Made by a program: the position numbers and the translations under genes | Part shown: one piece after another, positions 15,225 through 24,076 of the stretch | Layout: each line of letters opens with the position of its first letter | Position numbering within the stretch: position 1 is the first letter of the stretch | Assembly: GCA_947632555.1 (NCBI GenBank) | Contig: CANRPU010000020.1 | Coordinates: 1-43,221 of the forward strand | Direction of reading: 5' to 3' | Origin: an uncultured Lachnospiraceae bacterium | Lineage (GTDB): Bacteria; Bacillota; Clostridia; Lachnospirales; Lachnospiraceae | Length of the DNA: 43,221 nucleotides | Notes under the pieces: generated by a model | Seen by the model: the letters and a program-made list of their open reading frames with translations, nothing else | What the model was told of the DNA's origin: nothing | The model's database searches: none

Positions 15225-16337
15225 CTACTGCAGCAGCTGCAGTACCTGCGACGGTCTTTCATTGGCCTGTGCCAGCATGGAAGTTCCTGCCTGTGTCAGC
15301 ACCTGATAAGTGGTATACTCCGTCATCTGTTCCGCCATATCCACATCCATGATGCGGGAATACGCGGCCGTCATATTTTCATTGGTAACATCCAGGTTGT
15401 TGACTGTGGATTCCAGCCGGTTCTGGTACGCGCCAAGCCGGCTCCGCACGGAAGAGATATACCGGATCGCCCCGTCCATTCTGCTTAACGCGTCCTTGGC
15501 CCCTTCCGCCGTGGACAGATCAATATTCTTGATCCCCATATGCTTCAGGCTGACTTCGGGGATCCTGACCTCCAATACCTGCCCCTCGTTGGCGCCTATC
15601 TGCAGACGCATGGGGCCTATGCCGGTAGCGTGGATCTTAAGCGCTCCCGACGGATCCTCTCCTTTTTCCACCACCTGATCCAGATTCAGCCGCATCTCAA
15701 AATCGCCGCGGCCCTTGATGACCACTTCATTTTCCGTAACTTCCTCGACTTTCGCATCGGGAGGAAACCCTTCCCCGAACGTGGCGTTCACGCTTTCCAC
15801 ATTGCCGTCCTCGTCATACGTGATGCCATCGATGCTCATCTCATAATCCTGCGTCGCTACCTCGTCGGAACAGTAACTGATCCTGATCGACTCATTGCTG
15901 GTATAGGCTTTTATGTCAAACTGACCGTTCAGCAGCGTCTGTCCGTTAAACTGGGTTTCCGCCGCAATCCGCTCGATCTCTTCGCAGAGCTGCGTTACCT
16001 CGTCCTGCACGATCTCCCTGTCCTCGTCGGTCATCGTCCCGTTGCAGGCTTTTACTGACAGTTCATTCATTCTCTGCAGCATGTCATGCACTTCTCCCAG
16101 CGTGCCGTCGACGGTTTCGATGATCGAGATGCCGTCGCTGGCGTTCTGGCTGGCCTTGGAGATGCCCTCCAGCTGCGCGTTCATACGCTTTGCCATCGCG
16201 AGCCCGGCGGGATTGTCCTTGGCGTGATTGATCTTCAGTCCCGAAGAAAGCCTTTCCAGGGATTTCGCCAGCAGATCGTCGCTGTTGGAAAGCGCGTTGT
16301 TGGCTATCATTGCCGATACATTATAACCGATCCTCAT
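15225..16337 (-). CDS. Flagellin
   Basis: The 370-residue protein has both conserved flagellin ends. The N-terminal D0/D1 part includes SLERLSSGLKINHAKDNPAG and AKRMNAQLEGISKASQNASDG. The C-terminal part includes LGAYQNRLESTVNNLDVTNENMTAAYSRI and ends VLTQAGTSMLAQANERPSQVLQLLQ. The central variable domain (about 150-270) is moderate in size. It polymerises into the flagellar filament after export. Its ATG overlaps the stop of the DUF6240 gene as ATGA, so translation is coupled, and fliS follows directly. No sigma-28 promoter was seen immediately upstream; transcription probably begins before the DUF6240 gene. Confidence 0.95.
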   Translation of the reverse strand: MRIGYNVSAMIANNALSNSDDLLAKSLERLSSGLKINHAKDNPAGLAMAKRMNAQLEGISKASQNASDGISIIETVDGTLGEVHDMLQRMNELSVKACNGTMTDEDREIVQDEVTQLCEEIERIAAETQFNGQTLLNGQFDIKAYTSNESIRISYCSDEVATQDYEMSIDGITYDEDGNVESVNATFGEGFPPDAKVEEVTENEVVIKGRGDFEMRLNLDQVVEKGEDPSGALKIHATGIGPMRLQIGANEGQVLEVRIPEVSLKHMGIKNIDLSTAEGAKDALSRMDGAIRYISSVRSRLGAYQNRLESTVNNLDVTNENMTAAYSRIMDVDMAEQMTEYTTYQVLTQAGTSMLAQANERPSQVLQLLQ

Positions 16338-19156
16338 ATTTCCTCCTGTTCTGCCGCACCGTGCAGCGCCTCCTTCAGCGCGCCGATCACCATGCCGGTC
16401 ATTTTATATAATTCTCTGGTTTCCACACTGCCGCTCTCTCCGGCGGACGCCCGGTTCTGCCGGCCTTCCACGATCCGGAAATCTCCGGCTTCCCATCCGG
16501 CCGCTTCCAGCCTTCTGTTCAATCCGGAAACGGTTCTTTGCAGAACTGCCGCCGCTTCCCGGCCCTGGCCCGCGAAATATCCGGAAACCCGTCCGGCCGC
16601 CACGGTCAACTCCCCGAACAGCGCGCCGTATTCCGCGGTATTTATTTCTACGGATGCTCTTCCGCCGTCCCGGGAATCATGCACCAGTTTTAAATGTATA
16701 GAAGTGATCTCCCCGTCTATTTCCTGGGGCAGATCATACTCCTCGGACTTTACGGCCTGCGCGCCCAGAATATGGAACTGCTTGCAGGCAAGCTGCAGAG
16801 CCCTCACATCCAGACTGGTGGTTCCCTGCGCGAAAGTTTCCTCTTTTAAGGCCTCTTCGCTCTCTTCCACCATCCTGCCGTAGGCTTCCTGAAAACTTTC
16901 TCTGTCGGAAAAAGCCTCCTCGGGCGTTTCGGGTACCCGACCTCTGATCCGCGCCAGCCTCCTAAACACCCTGCCCGGATCCTCCCGCAGTTCCCGGGCC
17001 GCCAGAAGATGATCCATACTGACGGGTTCCTCCAGATGTTTCAAAAAGGCGATCTCTTCTTCTCCCGCGTTCATTTTCCGCAGTTCGTCGAGCTGGCGTC
17101 TGGTATAGGCTCTTTCTATCTGGGCGTCAATGGATACGCCCCGCTCCACCGCTTCCTGCAGACTGCCAAAATTTTCATCCGCGGTGATATCCACTCCCCG
17201 CACCTTTCCGGTACGGATGGCGGAAAGAAGGTTGGCGAAGCTGATCTCCGCCTGCTCGTTCACCAGTCTTCCCAGCGCCGCCCCGTCGGATTTTTCCACC
17301 TGCCTGAGCAGTCTGTAGATCCCGATAAACGAATCCTTCTCCTGGGGCGTGATCTCATGATTTTGCTCCAGATTATATAAGAACCGACTGTATTTTTCAC
17401 TTTCTTCCTCATAGGACTGCCGGTTTTCCAGATATCCCTCCAGCTCCTCCATGGAGGTCCGAAGAGGGTTTATCCCGTCCCGTATCATATCCAGGACCGC
17501 CGCCGGGGTCATTTTTTCCACTACCCGCCGTACCACTTTATCCGCGCCCTTTACGGCCAGAAGATTTTCTTCCGTCAGTTCCATGCGCGCGTAGCTTATA
17601 CTCCTTACGGCCCTGCGGTTTTCATCGTTCAGCTCCTGCCCCATATTGGCCAGCAGAGCATCCACGTTACGAAAAGCATTTTTCACGCTGTCACCCAGAT
17701 CCGCTCTGGGAACGGTCATCATCGTTTCGTACGCCTCTCCCGCCTGCTTAAACGCTTCCTCCACGCTCTTACCGGTTTCATAGACATTCTCAACGGTAAG
17801 CGGTTCTCCCAGAGAAAGCAGCCTGCCCAGCGAAACCGCCGGAAGAAACGGGATCGCTCTTGTCTTTTCCACGGTTTCCCTGCACAGGTCCATGGGTTCC
17901 CGCAGAGCGTCCACGGTATCCTGCCGGGAATCCACCGCATCACGGGGCGCCGTATTCTTCCCGGCCTCCAGCTTTTTCAAGGCTTCTATGGTTTCCTCCA
18001 TGGGCGCCGTATCAATGGCGAATCCGCTCCGGATCAGTTTGATATTGGCCTCCACGGTCATATGCAGCCGGACCTCCTCCAGCAGCCTCCGGGCCCGGAG
18101 ATTTTCAGGGACCGGCTCTTCTGCCAAAAGGCTCTGATACTGCTTCTCATAACGCTCCAGGCAATCTGCCGCTTTGCGGTATACGCTCCTGCCGTCCCGC
18201 AGATTGGCTTCTCCCGCGCTCTTTCCCTCCGCCAGGGCTCCCGCGATGGCTTCAAACAGCGCTTCCTGGGAGGCGGGAAGTTTCACCTCTCGCAGTTCTT
18301 CAAAAGCCCGGAAGGTTTCTTCGGTAAGGGGCACTCCCTTTTCCACCAGCCAGCCGCCGTCCCGCAGCGTCTGTTCATTCACCTCATATCCGGCTTTCTC
18401 TATCACTTTTTCTATCTGTTCCCGCAGCTTTTCCGTGTCCGGCGCTCCGGCCTTCTGCGTGAAATAACCGGAGATCTCTTCCGCGTAATATCCCCGCCCC
18501 TGCCGGTCGGCATCCGCCGCTCCGGCGTGTTCCGCCAGATACAGGCTGTCAATATCCGGTTCCATGCGGTTGGCCACCATGTATTTTGCCGCCCCGTCCG
18601 ACACGTCTGTCAGTTCTGTCCCCCGCTGAAACGCTTCCATGGCGGCCGTAACCGTTTCCCGGGTCAGCGGTACATCTTCCCTGGCAAACGCCTGGGAAAG
18701 CTGCCTCGCGTAAGCCATGCTTCCGGTAATCTCCGCCAGCTGTTCCATATCCACGCTGTCCGTGTATCCCGTGATCGTTACGCCGGCCTTGATCAGCTCG
18801 GCCTTTATGGTATCCAAAATGGTTACGGTATCCTCTATATCCATCTGGGAAGGCTGATATCCTTCCTCCTGCAGCTTGGCAAAATCCTCATCGGACATAG
18901 AATTGGACATTACTGTCATATAATTACGGTACAGGGTAACGTCCTGCTCCCCTGCTGCCTGCATCACTTCCTCTGCCGTCCTTCCGTGGACGCCATGGCT
19001 TTCATATAAGCCATACGCAGCGTTATCCGTAACCTTTCCAGAAATGTCCAATGCGTACCCGCCGGCGGCTCTTTCCGGAGCTCGCGAAGCGGTCTGATAT
19101 GCGGTTGTAACCTTGTCTACATTTGAAGACGGTGTGTTGTCAAAAGTAATGTGCAT
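16334..19156 (-). CDS. Large DUF6240-type protein with FliK-like C-terminus
   Basis: This 940-residue protein has many short repeated modules of the type G-V-x-(I/L)-T-x-E-x-(V/L), for example GVPLTEETFRAFEELR, DVPLTRETVTAAMEAF and GEPLTVENVYE, which suggest repeated helical units. I associate such proteins with DUF6240 near flagellin genes in Lachnospiraceae. The C-terminal 120 residues resemble the FliK hook-length-control domain (ITSIHLKLVHDSRDGGRASVEI, then YFAGQGREAAAVLQRTVSGLNRRLEAAGW). I chose the ATG at 19156, with GGAGGAAAG just upstream, over the GTG at 19171. It is translationally coupled to flagellin. A role in hook or filament length control is inference. Confidence 0.7.
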   Translation of the reverse strand: MHITFDNTPSSNVDKVTTAYQTASRAPERAAGGYALDISGKVTDNAAYGLYESHGVHGRTAEEVMQAAGEQDVTLYRNYMTVMSNSMSDEDFAKLQEEGYQPSQMDIEDTVTILDTIKAELIKAGVTITGYTDSVDMEQLAEITGSMAYARQLSQAFAREDVPLTRETVTAAMEAFQRGTELTDVSDGAAKYMVANRMEPDIDSLYLAEHAGAADADRQGRGYYAEEISGYFTQKAGAPDTEKLREQIEKVIEKAGYEVNEQTLRDGGWLVEKGVPLTEETFRAFEELREVKLPASQEALFEAIAGALAEGKSAGEANLRDGRSVYRKAADCLERYEKQYQSLLAEEPVPENLRARRLLEEVRLHMTVEANIKLIRSGFAIDTAPMEETIEALKKLEAGKNTAPRDAVDSRQDTVDALREPMDLCRETVEKTRAIPFLPAVSLGRLLSLGEPLTVENVYETGKSVEEAFKQAGEAYETMMTVPRADLGDSVKNAFRNVDALLANMGQELNDENRRAVRSISYARMELTEENLLAVKGADKVVRRVVEKMTPAAVLDMIRDGINPLRTSMEELEGYLENRQSYEEESEKYSRFLYNLEQNHEITPQEKDSFIGIYRLLRQVEKSDGAALGRLVNEQAEISFANLLSAIRTGKVRGVDITADENFGSLQEAVERGVSIDAQIERAYTRRQLDELRKMNAGEEEIAFLKHLEEPVSMDHLLAARELREDPGRVFRRLARIRGRVPETPEEAFSDRESFQEAYGRMVEESEEALKEETFAQGTTSLDVRALQLACKQFHILGAQAVKSEEYDLPQEIDGEITSIHLKLVHDSRDGGRASVEINTAEYGALFGELTVAAGRVSGYFAGQGREAAAVLQRTVSGLNRRLEAAGWEAGDFRIVEGRQNRASAGESGSVETRELYKMTGMVIGALKEALHGAAEQEEI

Positions 19157-19187
19157 CCTTTCCTCCGACACCTTTCCTGAGATGTAA

Positions 19188-19217
19188 AAAAGGCGAACGC
19201 CTCCGCGTTCACCTTTT
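19188..19217 (-). terminator. Intrinsic terminator after glgB
   Basis: On the minus strand AAAGGTGAACGC, a GGAG loop and GCGTTCGCCTTT form a 12-bp stem (one G-U pair) followed by a run of T. The plus-strand reading also ends in TTTT, so the element could work in both directions. It separates the glgB transcript from the flagellin operon. Confidence 0.8.
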
Positions 19218-19248
19218 ATTTCGTCAGTCTTCTGTATTTTCTTAACCT

Positions 19249-21174
19249 TTAGAACTGAAATACTGCTGCCGTATAAGGCGGCAGATCCAGGCAGACGGAA
19301 TACTTTCTGTAATCCGCGGGCACCTTCTCCGCCTGCAGGACTTCAGGCAGCGCGTTGCCGTTCCCGCCAAAACGTGTTTCGTCGCTGTTCAGGATCAGTC
19401 TGTACTTTTTATGCGCCGGCACGCCCAGACGGTAGTTCTCCCAGCGCATGGGCGTCATATTCAGGATAAACAGAAGATTCTTTTTACCGTCTTCCGCCTT
19501 TCTGAAGAAAGCGTAAGTACTTCTGTCCTTGTCATCCGCGTTCAGCCATTCAAAGCCGTTCCAGCTGTTGTCGATGGTATACATACAGGGATATTTGCGG
19601 TAAATCTCCAAAAGCGACTTTACGTATTCCTTCATACCCGCGTTCAGAGGCTCCTGCAGCAGAAACCAATCCAGTTCCCTGCTTTCGCTCCATTCCCGCT
19701 CCTGCCCGAAGTCCTGTCCCATGAAGAGCAGCTTCTTGCCGGAATGCCCGAACATATACGTGTAGCCCACACGCAGATTGGCGTATTTATCCACATGATA
19801 CCCGGGCATCTTGTTTACCATGGAGCATTTCAGATGCACCACCTCATCGTGGGAAAGCGGCAGAATATAATTCTCGCTCTCGTTATAGCTCATGGCAAAT
19901 GTGAGGGCATAGTGATTGTTTTTTCTGAAATAGGGATCCAGCTTCATGTATTCACAGAAGTCATGCATCCAGCCCATGTTCCATTTAAAAGTAAATCCCA
20001 GGCCGTCATCTTCCACCCGTCCGGTCACCTTCGGCCACGCGGTAGATTCTTCCGCAATGCTCAAAAAGCCGGGATACGCTCCCCTTACCACGGAATTCAT
20101 ATGCTTGAAAAACTCGATCGCTTCCAGGTTCTTATTGCCGCCGTATTTATTAGGGCACCACTGCCCGTCCCGTTTCCCGTAATCCAGGTAGAGCATGGAC
20201 GCTACCGCATCCACCCTCACGCCGTCCACATGAAACTCCTTCAGCCAGAACAGCACGTTGGCGATCAGGAAATTCTTTACCTCGGTCTTTCCGTAGTTGA
20301 ATATCTTGGTGCCCCAGTCAGGATGCTCTCCCAGCCTGGGATCCGGATGCTCAAAAATGCACTGTCCGTCAAAGCGGCCCAGCCCGTGCTCGTCTGTAGC
20401 GAAATGAGCGGGTACCCAGTCCAGGATCACGCCCACGCCGATCTTATGCAGCCGGTTCACCAGATACATAAAATCCTTGGGACTGCCGTATCGGGAGGTA
20501 GGCGCGTAATAGCCCGTCACCTGATATCCCCAGGAACCGTCAAAAGGATGCTCCGCGATCCCCATCAGTTCCACATGGGTGTACTTCATCTCCTTTAAAT
20601 ACTCAACCAGTCTGTCCGCGAACTCTCTGTAATTATAAAATCCGTGTTCGGTTCCGTCCGGATGCTTCATCCAGGAACCTATGTGGCACTCGTAAATGGC
20701 GATCGGACGCTGATATACATTGGTAGTATCCCTTTCCGTCAGCCACTTTTCATCTCCCCAGGCAAAACCGCTCAAATCCGTTACTTTGGATGCGGTCCCC
20801 GGCCGCATCTCCGCGTAATTGGCGAAAGGATCCGCCTTATACAGCTTTCTGCCGTCCGGTGTGGTGATCAGGTACTTGTACAGTGTATTTTCTTCTACTC
20901 CGGGCACAAAAAGCGCGTGGATGCCGCCTTCTCCCAGCCTTTTCATCGGATGGGATTCTTCGTTCCAGCCGTTAAATTCCCCTATCACGTGAACCGCCGC
21001 CGCATTGGGCGCCCACACGCCGAAAAATACTCCGTCCTCCCCGTTTTCTCTGGAAAAATGCGCTCCCAGTTTCTTATAAATATCATAGTGCGTCCCCTGC
21101 GCAAATAAATACTGGTCAGCCTCGCTGATAAAAACAGTTTCCCGTTCCGCCGGCTGTTTTTTAGCTTTTTCCAT
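19249..21174 (-). CDS. glgB: 1,4-alpha-glucan branching enzyme
   Basis: The 641-residue enzyme forms alpha-1,6 branches in glycogen. An N-terminal CBM48 domain (FFGVWAPNAAAVHVIGEFNGW) is followed by a GH13 barrel. Its catalytic residues lie in DGVRVDAVASML (nucleophile Asp), LSIAEEST (acid/base Glu) and LPLSHDEVVH (transition-state Asp). The substrate region EWSESRELDW and a C-terminal beta domain are also present. Length is normal. The ATG at 21174 has GGGAGG at good spacing. It follows the 908-residue TPR/AAA-like gene by 16 bases and ends at a strong terminator. No other glycogen gene lies in the window. Confidence 0.95.
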   Translation of the reverse strand: MEKAKKQPAERETVFISEADQYLFAQGTHYDIYKKLGAHFSRENGEDGVFFGVWAPNAAAVHVIGEFNGWNEESHPMKRLGEGGIHALFVPGVEENTLYKYLITTPDGRKLYKADPFANYAEMRPGTASKVTDLSGFAWGDEKWLTERDTTNVYQRPIAIYECHIGSWMKHPDGTEHGFYNYREFADRLVEYLKEMKYTHVELMGIAEHPFDGSWGYQVTGYYAPTSRYGSPKDFMYLVNRLHKIGVGVILDWVPAHFATDEHGLGRFDGQCIFEHPDPRLGEHPDWGTKIFNYGKTEVKNFLIANVLFWLKEFHVDGVRVDAVASMLYLDYGKRDGQWCPNKYGGNKNLEAIEFFKHMNSVVRGAYPGFLSIAEESTAWPKVTGRVEDDGLGFTFKWNMGWMHDFCEYMKLDPYFRKNNHYALTFAMSYNESENYILPLSHDEVVHLKCSMVNKMPGYHVDKYANLRVGYTYMFGHSGKKLLFMGQDFGQEREWSESRELDWFLLQEPLNAGMKEYVKSLLEIYRKYPCMYTIDNSWNGFEWLNADDKDRSTYAFFRKAEDGKKNLLFILNMTPMRWENYRLGVPAHKKYRLILNSDETRFGGNGNALPEVLQAEKVPADYRKYSVCLDLPPYTAAVFQF

Positions 21175-21190
21175 TCACAACCTCCCTCTC

Positions 21191-23917
21191 CTACATGAAA
21201 TCTTTTTCTCTTAAAATGATCATGTCTTCATCATCATATCGCTTTGCCACCAAAATATCAATAAAATGATGGAAAGTTTTTCGATTGGCATGATCAATGG
21301 CCGCATCTACCAGCTCCTTTACCTCCGCCGTAGTTACCGCATGGTCGCTGGTCTGGCGTTCCGCGATGCAGGTATGCAGGGCCAGCACGCCGAACTCGTC
21401 GATGCTGTATTCCTGCTCCCGGGCATATTTTTTGCCGTATTCCACCAGGGAATCATTGTCCAGCGCCTCAATATCAATACGGATATTAAAGCACTCCTCC
21501 AGTTTCTCATTGGCCTTGAAAAGCTTGTGGATAGCCTTTTTGGTATCTTCCAGTAAAATGATCAGACCATTGTTTTCCTGCTCCAGCGCCCCGCGCAGTC
21601 TGCTCACGGTTTCCTTGTTCAGGCTTCCTCCGTTCTGCACGATCAGCGCCCCGTTTTTCAGTCTGTCCAGGATTGGCCCTATTTCCTTTTGATTCAGGGA
21701 TTCTCCGGAAATTTTCGCTACCTTTCCCGAGAAATTGCTGTCCGTCTGCTGGATCTCCTTGATCAGATTCTTGGAAAGCGTCAGCGTATCCGCGCCTTCC
21801 TCTCCCGTAATGATCACATTTCCCGTATAGGCGGCCATGCTCACGTGGTCAATGGCATTGGCGATCTGTTCCCTTGTTTTGCGGTTCTGGATATAGGCGC
21901 TGAAGATCTGCTGTTCTTCCTTGGAAAGCTCTCTTGCCGCTTTTCGGTCCTTACTTTCTTTATCCCTTTTCTCCGGGGTTCCCTCTTCGGCCTTTTTTGT
22001 TTCTACGGCTTCTTTTGTTTCTCCGGCCTCTTCCGTTTCTCCGGCCTCTTTTGTTCTCTCGGGCTCTTTTGTTTCTTCAGCCTCTTCTGTTTCTTCGGCC
22101 GCTTCTGTTCCTTCCGCTTCTTCTGTTTCTTCGAGTTCTTCTGTTTCTACGGCCTCTTCCGTTTCTCCGGCTTCTTCTGTTTCTTCGGCCTCTTTTGTTT
22201 CTTCCGCTTCTTCCGCTGCTTCGGCTTCTTCTGTTTCTTCGAGTTCTTCTGTTTCCCCGGCTTCTTCCGTTTCTTCCGCCAGTTCTTCCAGTTCCTCCGT
22301 TTCCGCTTCTACGGATTCGTCCGGAATCTCCTCGTCTTCCACAATGTTCAGTTCGCCGTTTTCCTGGTCCTCCAGGGTGTCTTCCACGACGATATCCTCG
22401 TCCACACTGTTCTTTTCCAGCTTCTCCAGCAGGCCGTCCTTAGCCGCCGCATCAAACTCCGTAAACAACGAGCCCGTCTGCTCCAGCACATGCTGGCGCA
22501 CAGCTTCCATTCGCTTCTTCTCGTTGTCTTTCTTCATTCTTTCCCATTCCAGCAGAACGTCCTCCAGCTGGAGCTGGCCGGTGATCTGTTTCTCCACCTG
22601 CTCCGCTTCGGGCACTACCAGACTGAACTGACCGTCATATTCCATTCCCAGCATCTTATCAAATTTGCTGGGCTCTTCCATAAAGAAGCGGGCCGCGGTC
22701 ACTTCCGGCTTCCCTGCCGGTATCTTTTCCCCGGCGGCTTCCGGCCGCGGGAACGTCCGCTCCACAGCAGGCTCCGCTGCCGGCCTCTCCACAGCAGGTT
22801 CCGGCTCCGCCACCGGCCTCTCCACAGCAGGTTCCGGCTTAGCTGCCGGCCTCTCCACAACGGGCTCCGGCTCCGCCGCCGGCCTCTCTAAAACAGGCTC
22901 CGGTTCCGCCGGGATCTCCCGTACATCGTTCTCCCCGCGCTCTTCCTGCATCCGTGTATTGATCTCTCCCGTTTCCCCGAAGAACACTTCTTCCACTTTG
23001 GTTTCTTCCGCCTGGGAGAGCTCTTCTATCGCTCTTGCCGCGCCGCTTTCTTCCTCTTCCGTTTCCTCCTCGTCATCGGGCAGATCCAGCATACCCGTGT
23101 CGGAAGAAACCTCCGGCGCCGCGCCATTGGGATCGTCCCAAATTTCCTTCATATTTTCCGCCAGGGCCTTCTGCATATTGATGGTGTCATACTGGCCCAC
23201 CTTCATGACCTTAACCTGAATATCCAGATCCTTCTGGGGGATCTCCCTGGTAGGCGCATCCAGCAGATCCGGCTCTCCGCCGGTCGTTTGGGCCTTGGCT
23301 TCCGGATTTTTAATGGCTTCATACTTTTCCTGCTGTTCCGGCGTCAACGGCTCGTGAAGCTGCTTCAGTTCCAGGGCCTTGCGCACATATTTGCCGTCCC
23401 CGAACCATAAGATCAGCTCGTCGCATTCCTCTACGCATTTGCTTCCCAGTCCTACCCTGTGATACAGATAGGCCAGCTCGTAAGCCCATTTTTCACTGTA
23501 ATCCTTGCTCTTCAGCTCCTCCAGCACCTCGATCCGCTCTTCCAGAGAAACTTCCTGCGCTTCAAACAGTTTGTATTTCAGCACATACCGGCCGCTGTCT
23601 TTGGGTGCCTCCTGCACAAATTCCCGATAATAGCCCAGCGCGTTTACCAGGTCACCCATCTTAATGGAAAGCTCGCACAGAGAATATACGATGGAGCGGC
23701 CTCCCGGATGACGGTCGTACGCCAGCAGCAGCATGTCCCGCGCGTCTTCCAGCCGGCGGTTGATCTTGTACAGATCGCTGACCGTACAGAGCATCATGAC
23801 GCTTTTTACACGGCGCCAGTCGATGCTGTCCGCGATGGCGGCCGCTTCCGCGTACTGCCCTTCCGCGATCAAAGATTTGATTTCTTCGGCTCTTATTTTA
23901 TATTCGTATTTATCCAC
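21191..23917 (-). CDS. TPR / acidic-repeat / degenerate AAA+ protein of unknown function
   Basis: I do not recognise this 908-residue protein by name. Residues 1-200 look like TPR helices (EDARDMLLLAYDRHPGG, GDLVNALGYYREFVQEAP). Residues about 334-386 hold an 11-residue repeat AEPEPAVERPA. Residues about 537-640 are an acidic Glu/Thr/Ala repeat. The C-terminal 250 residues look like an AAA+ domain in which the Walker A reads GEEGADTLTLSKN without the GKT core, and the Walker B-like strand is NGLIILLEDTK. It starts at GTG 23917 with GAGGG upstream. It lies 16 bases upstream of glgB. It has no signal peptide or membrane helix and is probably a cytoplasmic scaffold, by inference. Confidence 0.7.
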   Translation of the reverse strand: MDKYEYKIRAEEIKSLIAEGQYAEAAAIADSIDWRRVKSVMMLCTVSDLYKINRRLEDARDMLLLAYDRHPGGRSIVYSLCELSIKMGDLVNALGYYREFVQEAPKDSGRYVLKYKLFEAQEVSLEERIEVLEELKSKDYSEKWAYELAYLYHRVGLGSKCVEECDELILWFGDGKYVRKALELKQLHEPLTPEQQEKYEAIKNPEAKAQTTGGEPDLLDAPTREIPQKDLDIQVKVMKVGQYDTINMQKALAENMKEIWDDPNGAAPEVSSDTGMLDLPDDEEETEEEESGAARAIEELSQAEETKVEEVFFGETGEINTRMQEERGENDVREIPAEPEPVLERPAAEPEPVVERPAAKPEPAVERPVAEPEPAVERPAAEPAVERTFPRPEAAGEKIPAGKPEVTAARFFMEEPSKFDKMLGMEYDGQFSLVVPEAEQVEKQITGQLQLEDVLLEWERMKKDNEKKRMEAVRQHVLEQTGSLFTEFDAAAKDGLLEKLEKNSVDEDIVVEDTLEDQENGELNIVEDEEIPDESVEAETEELEELAEETEEAGETEELEETEEAEAAEEAEETKEAEETEEAGETEEAVETEELEETEEAEGTEAAEETEEAEETKEPERTKEAGETEEAGETKEAVETKKAEEGTPEKRDKESKDRKAARELSKEEQQIFSAYIQNRKTREQIANAIDHVSMAAYTGNVIITGEEGADTLTLSKNLIKEIQQTDSNFSGKVAKISGESLNQKEIGPILDRLKNGALIVQNGGSLNKETVSRLRGALEQENNGLIILLEDTKKAIHKLFKANEKLEECFNIRIDIEALDNDSLVEYGKKYAREQEYSIDEFGVLALHTCIAERQTSDHAVTTAEVKELVDAAIDHANRKTFHHFIDILVAKRYDDEDMIILREKDFM
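22000..22305. repeat. Hexa-codon repeat tract encoding Glu-Glu-Thr-Glu-Glu-Ala
   Basis: On the plus strand, blocks such as TCTTCGGCCTCTTTTGTT recur with small changes and a period of about 18 bases. In the coding frame this gives ETEEAE-type units. Such tracts can change length by slippage or recombination. All in-frame units preserve the reading frame. Confidence 0.8.
22760..22915. repeat. 33-bp tandem repeat encoding AEPEPAVERPA
   Basis: Four to five units with the core CTCCACAGCAGGTTCCGGC recur every 33 bases and encode the 11-residue unit AEPEPAVERPA with variants (VVERPAAKPEP, AVERPVAEPEP). The repeat lies between the TPR part and the acidic tract of the 908-residue protein and is likely an extended Pro/Glu linker. 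Confidence 0.8.
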
Positions 23918-23969
23918 GGCACTTGTCCCTCTTATCTTTTTGACAATAACATCCCACTATTATTTATTA

Positions 23970-23999
23970 AGTTTATCATAACATGACATGTAATGTCAA
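23970..23999 (-). promoter_or_regulatory. Promoter of the TPR/AAA-like gene and glgB, with palindrome on the -35 box
   Basis: On the minus strand a perfect -35 TTGACA (23994-23999) is followed by 18 bases and the -10-like TAAACT (23970-23975). The palindrome TGACATGTAATGTCA (23984-23998) covers the -35 box and could be an operator. The upstream terminator of the zinc-ribbon gene directly abuts it. Confidence 0.6.
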
Positions 24000-24055
24000 A
24001 AAAATATCGAGGAAAATGCAGAAAAAATACAAGATATTGTGCATTTCCTCGATAT
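23998..24055 (-). terminator. Intrinsic terminator after the zinc-ribbon protein gene
   Basis: On the minus strand ATATCGAGGAAATGCA pairs with TGCATTTTCCTCGATAT (one extra T) around a loop of about 23 bases and is followed by seven T. The T run is immediately continuous with the -35 box of the next transcription unit. Confidence 0.8.
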
Positions 24056-24076
24056 CGGATTACTATATGTCGTAAT

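Noticed and set aside
18062..19009. Plus-strand open frame of 315 codons over the DUF6240 gene
   Set aside because: Antisense to a long coherent protein and without a ribosome site or domain.
19411..20598. Plus-strand open frame of 395 codons over glgB
   Set aside because: Antisense to the catalytic region of glgB; no protein motif is seen.
21689..22891. Plus-strand frames rich in Phe/Cys or Ser/Val over the acidic repeat
   Set aside because: They are mirror readings of the tandem repeat in the minus-strand gene, not independent genes.
22000..22915. CRISPR array
   Set aside because: The repeats are contiguous and coding, with no unique spacers between identical repeats, and no cas gene is nearby.
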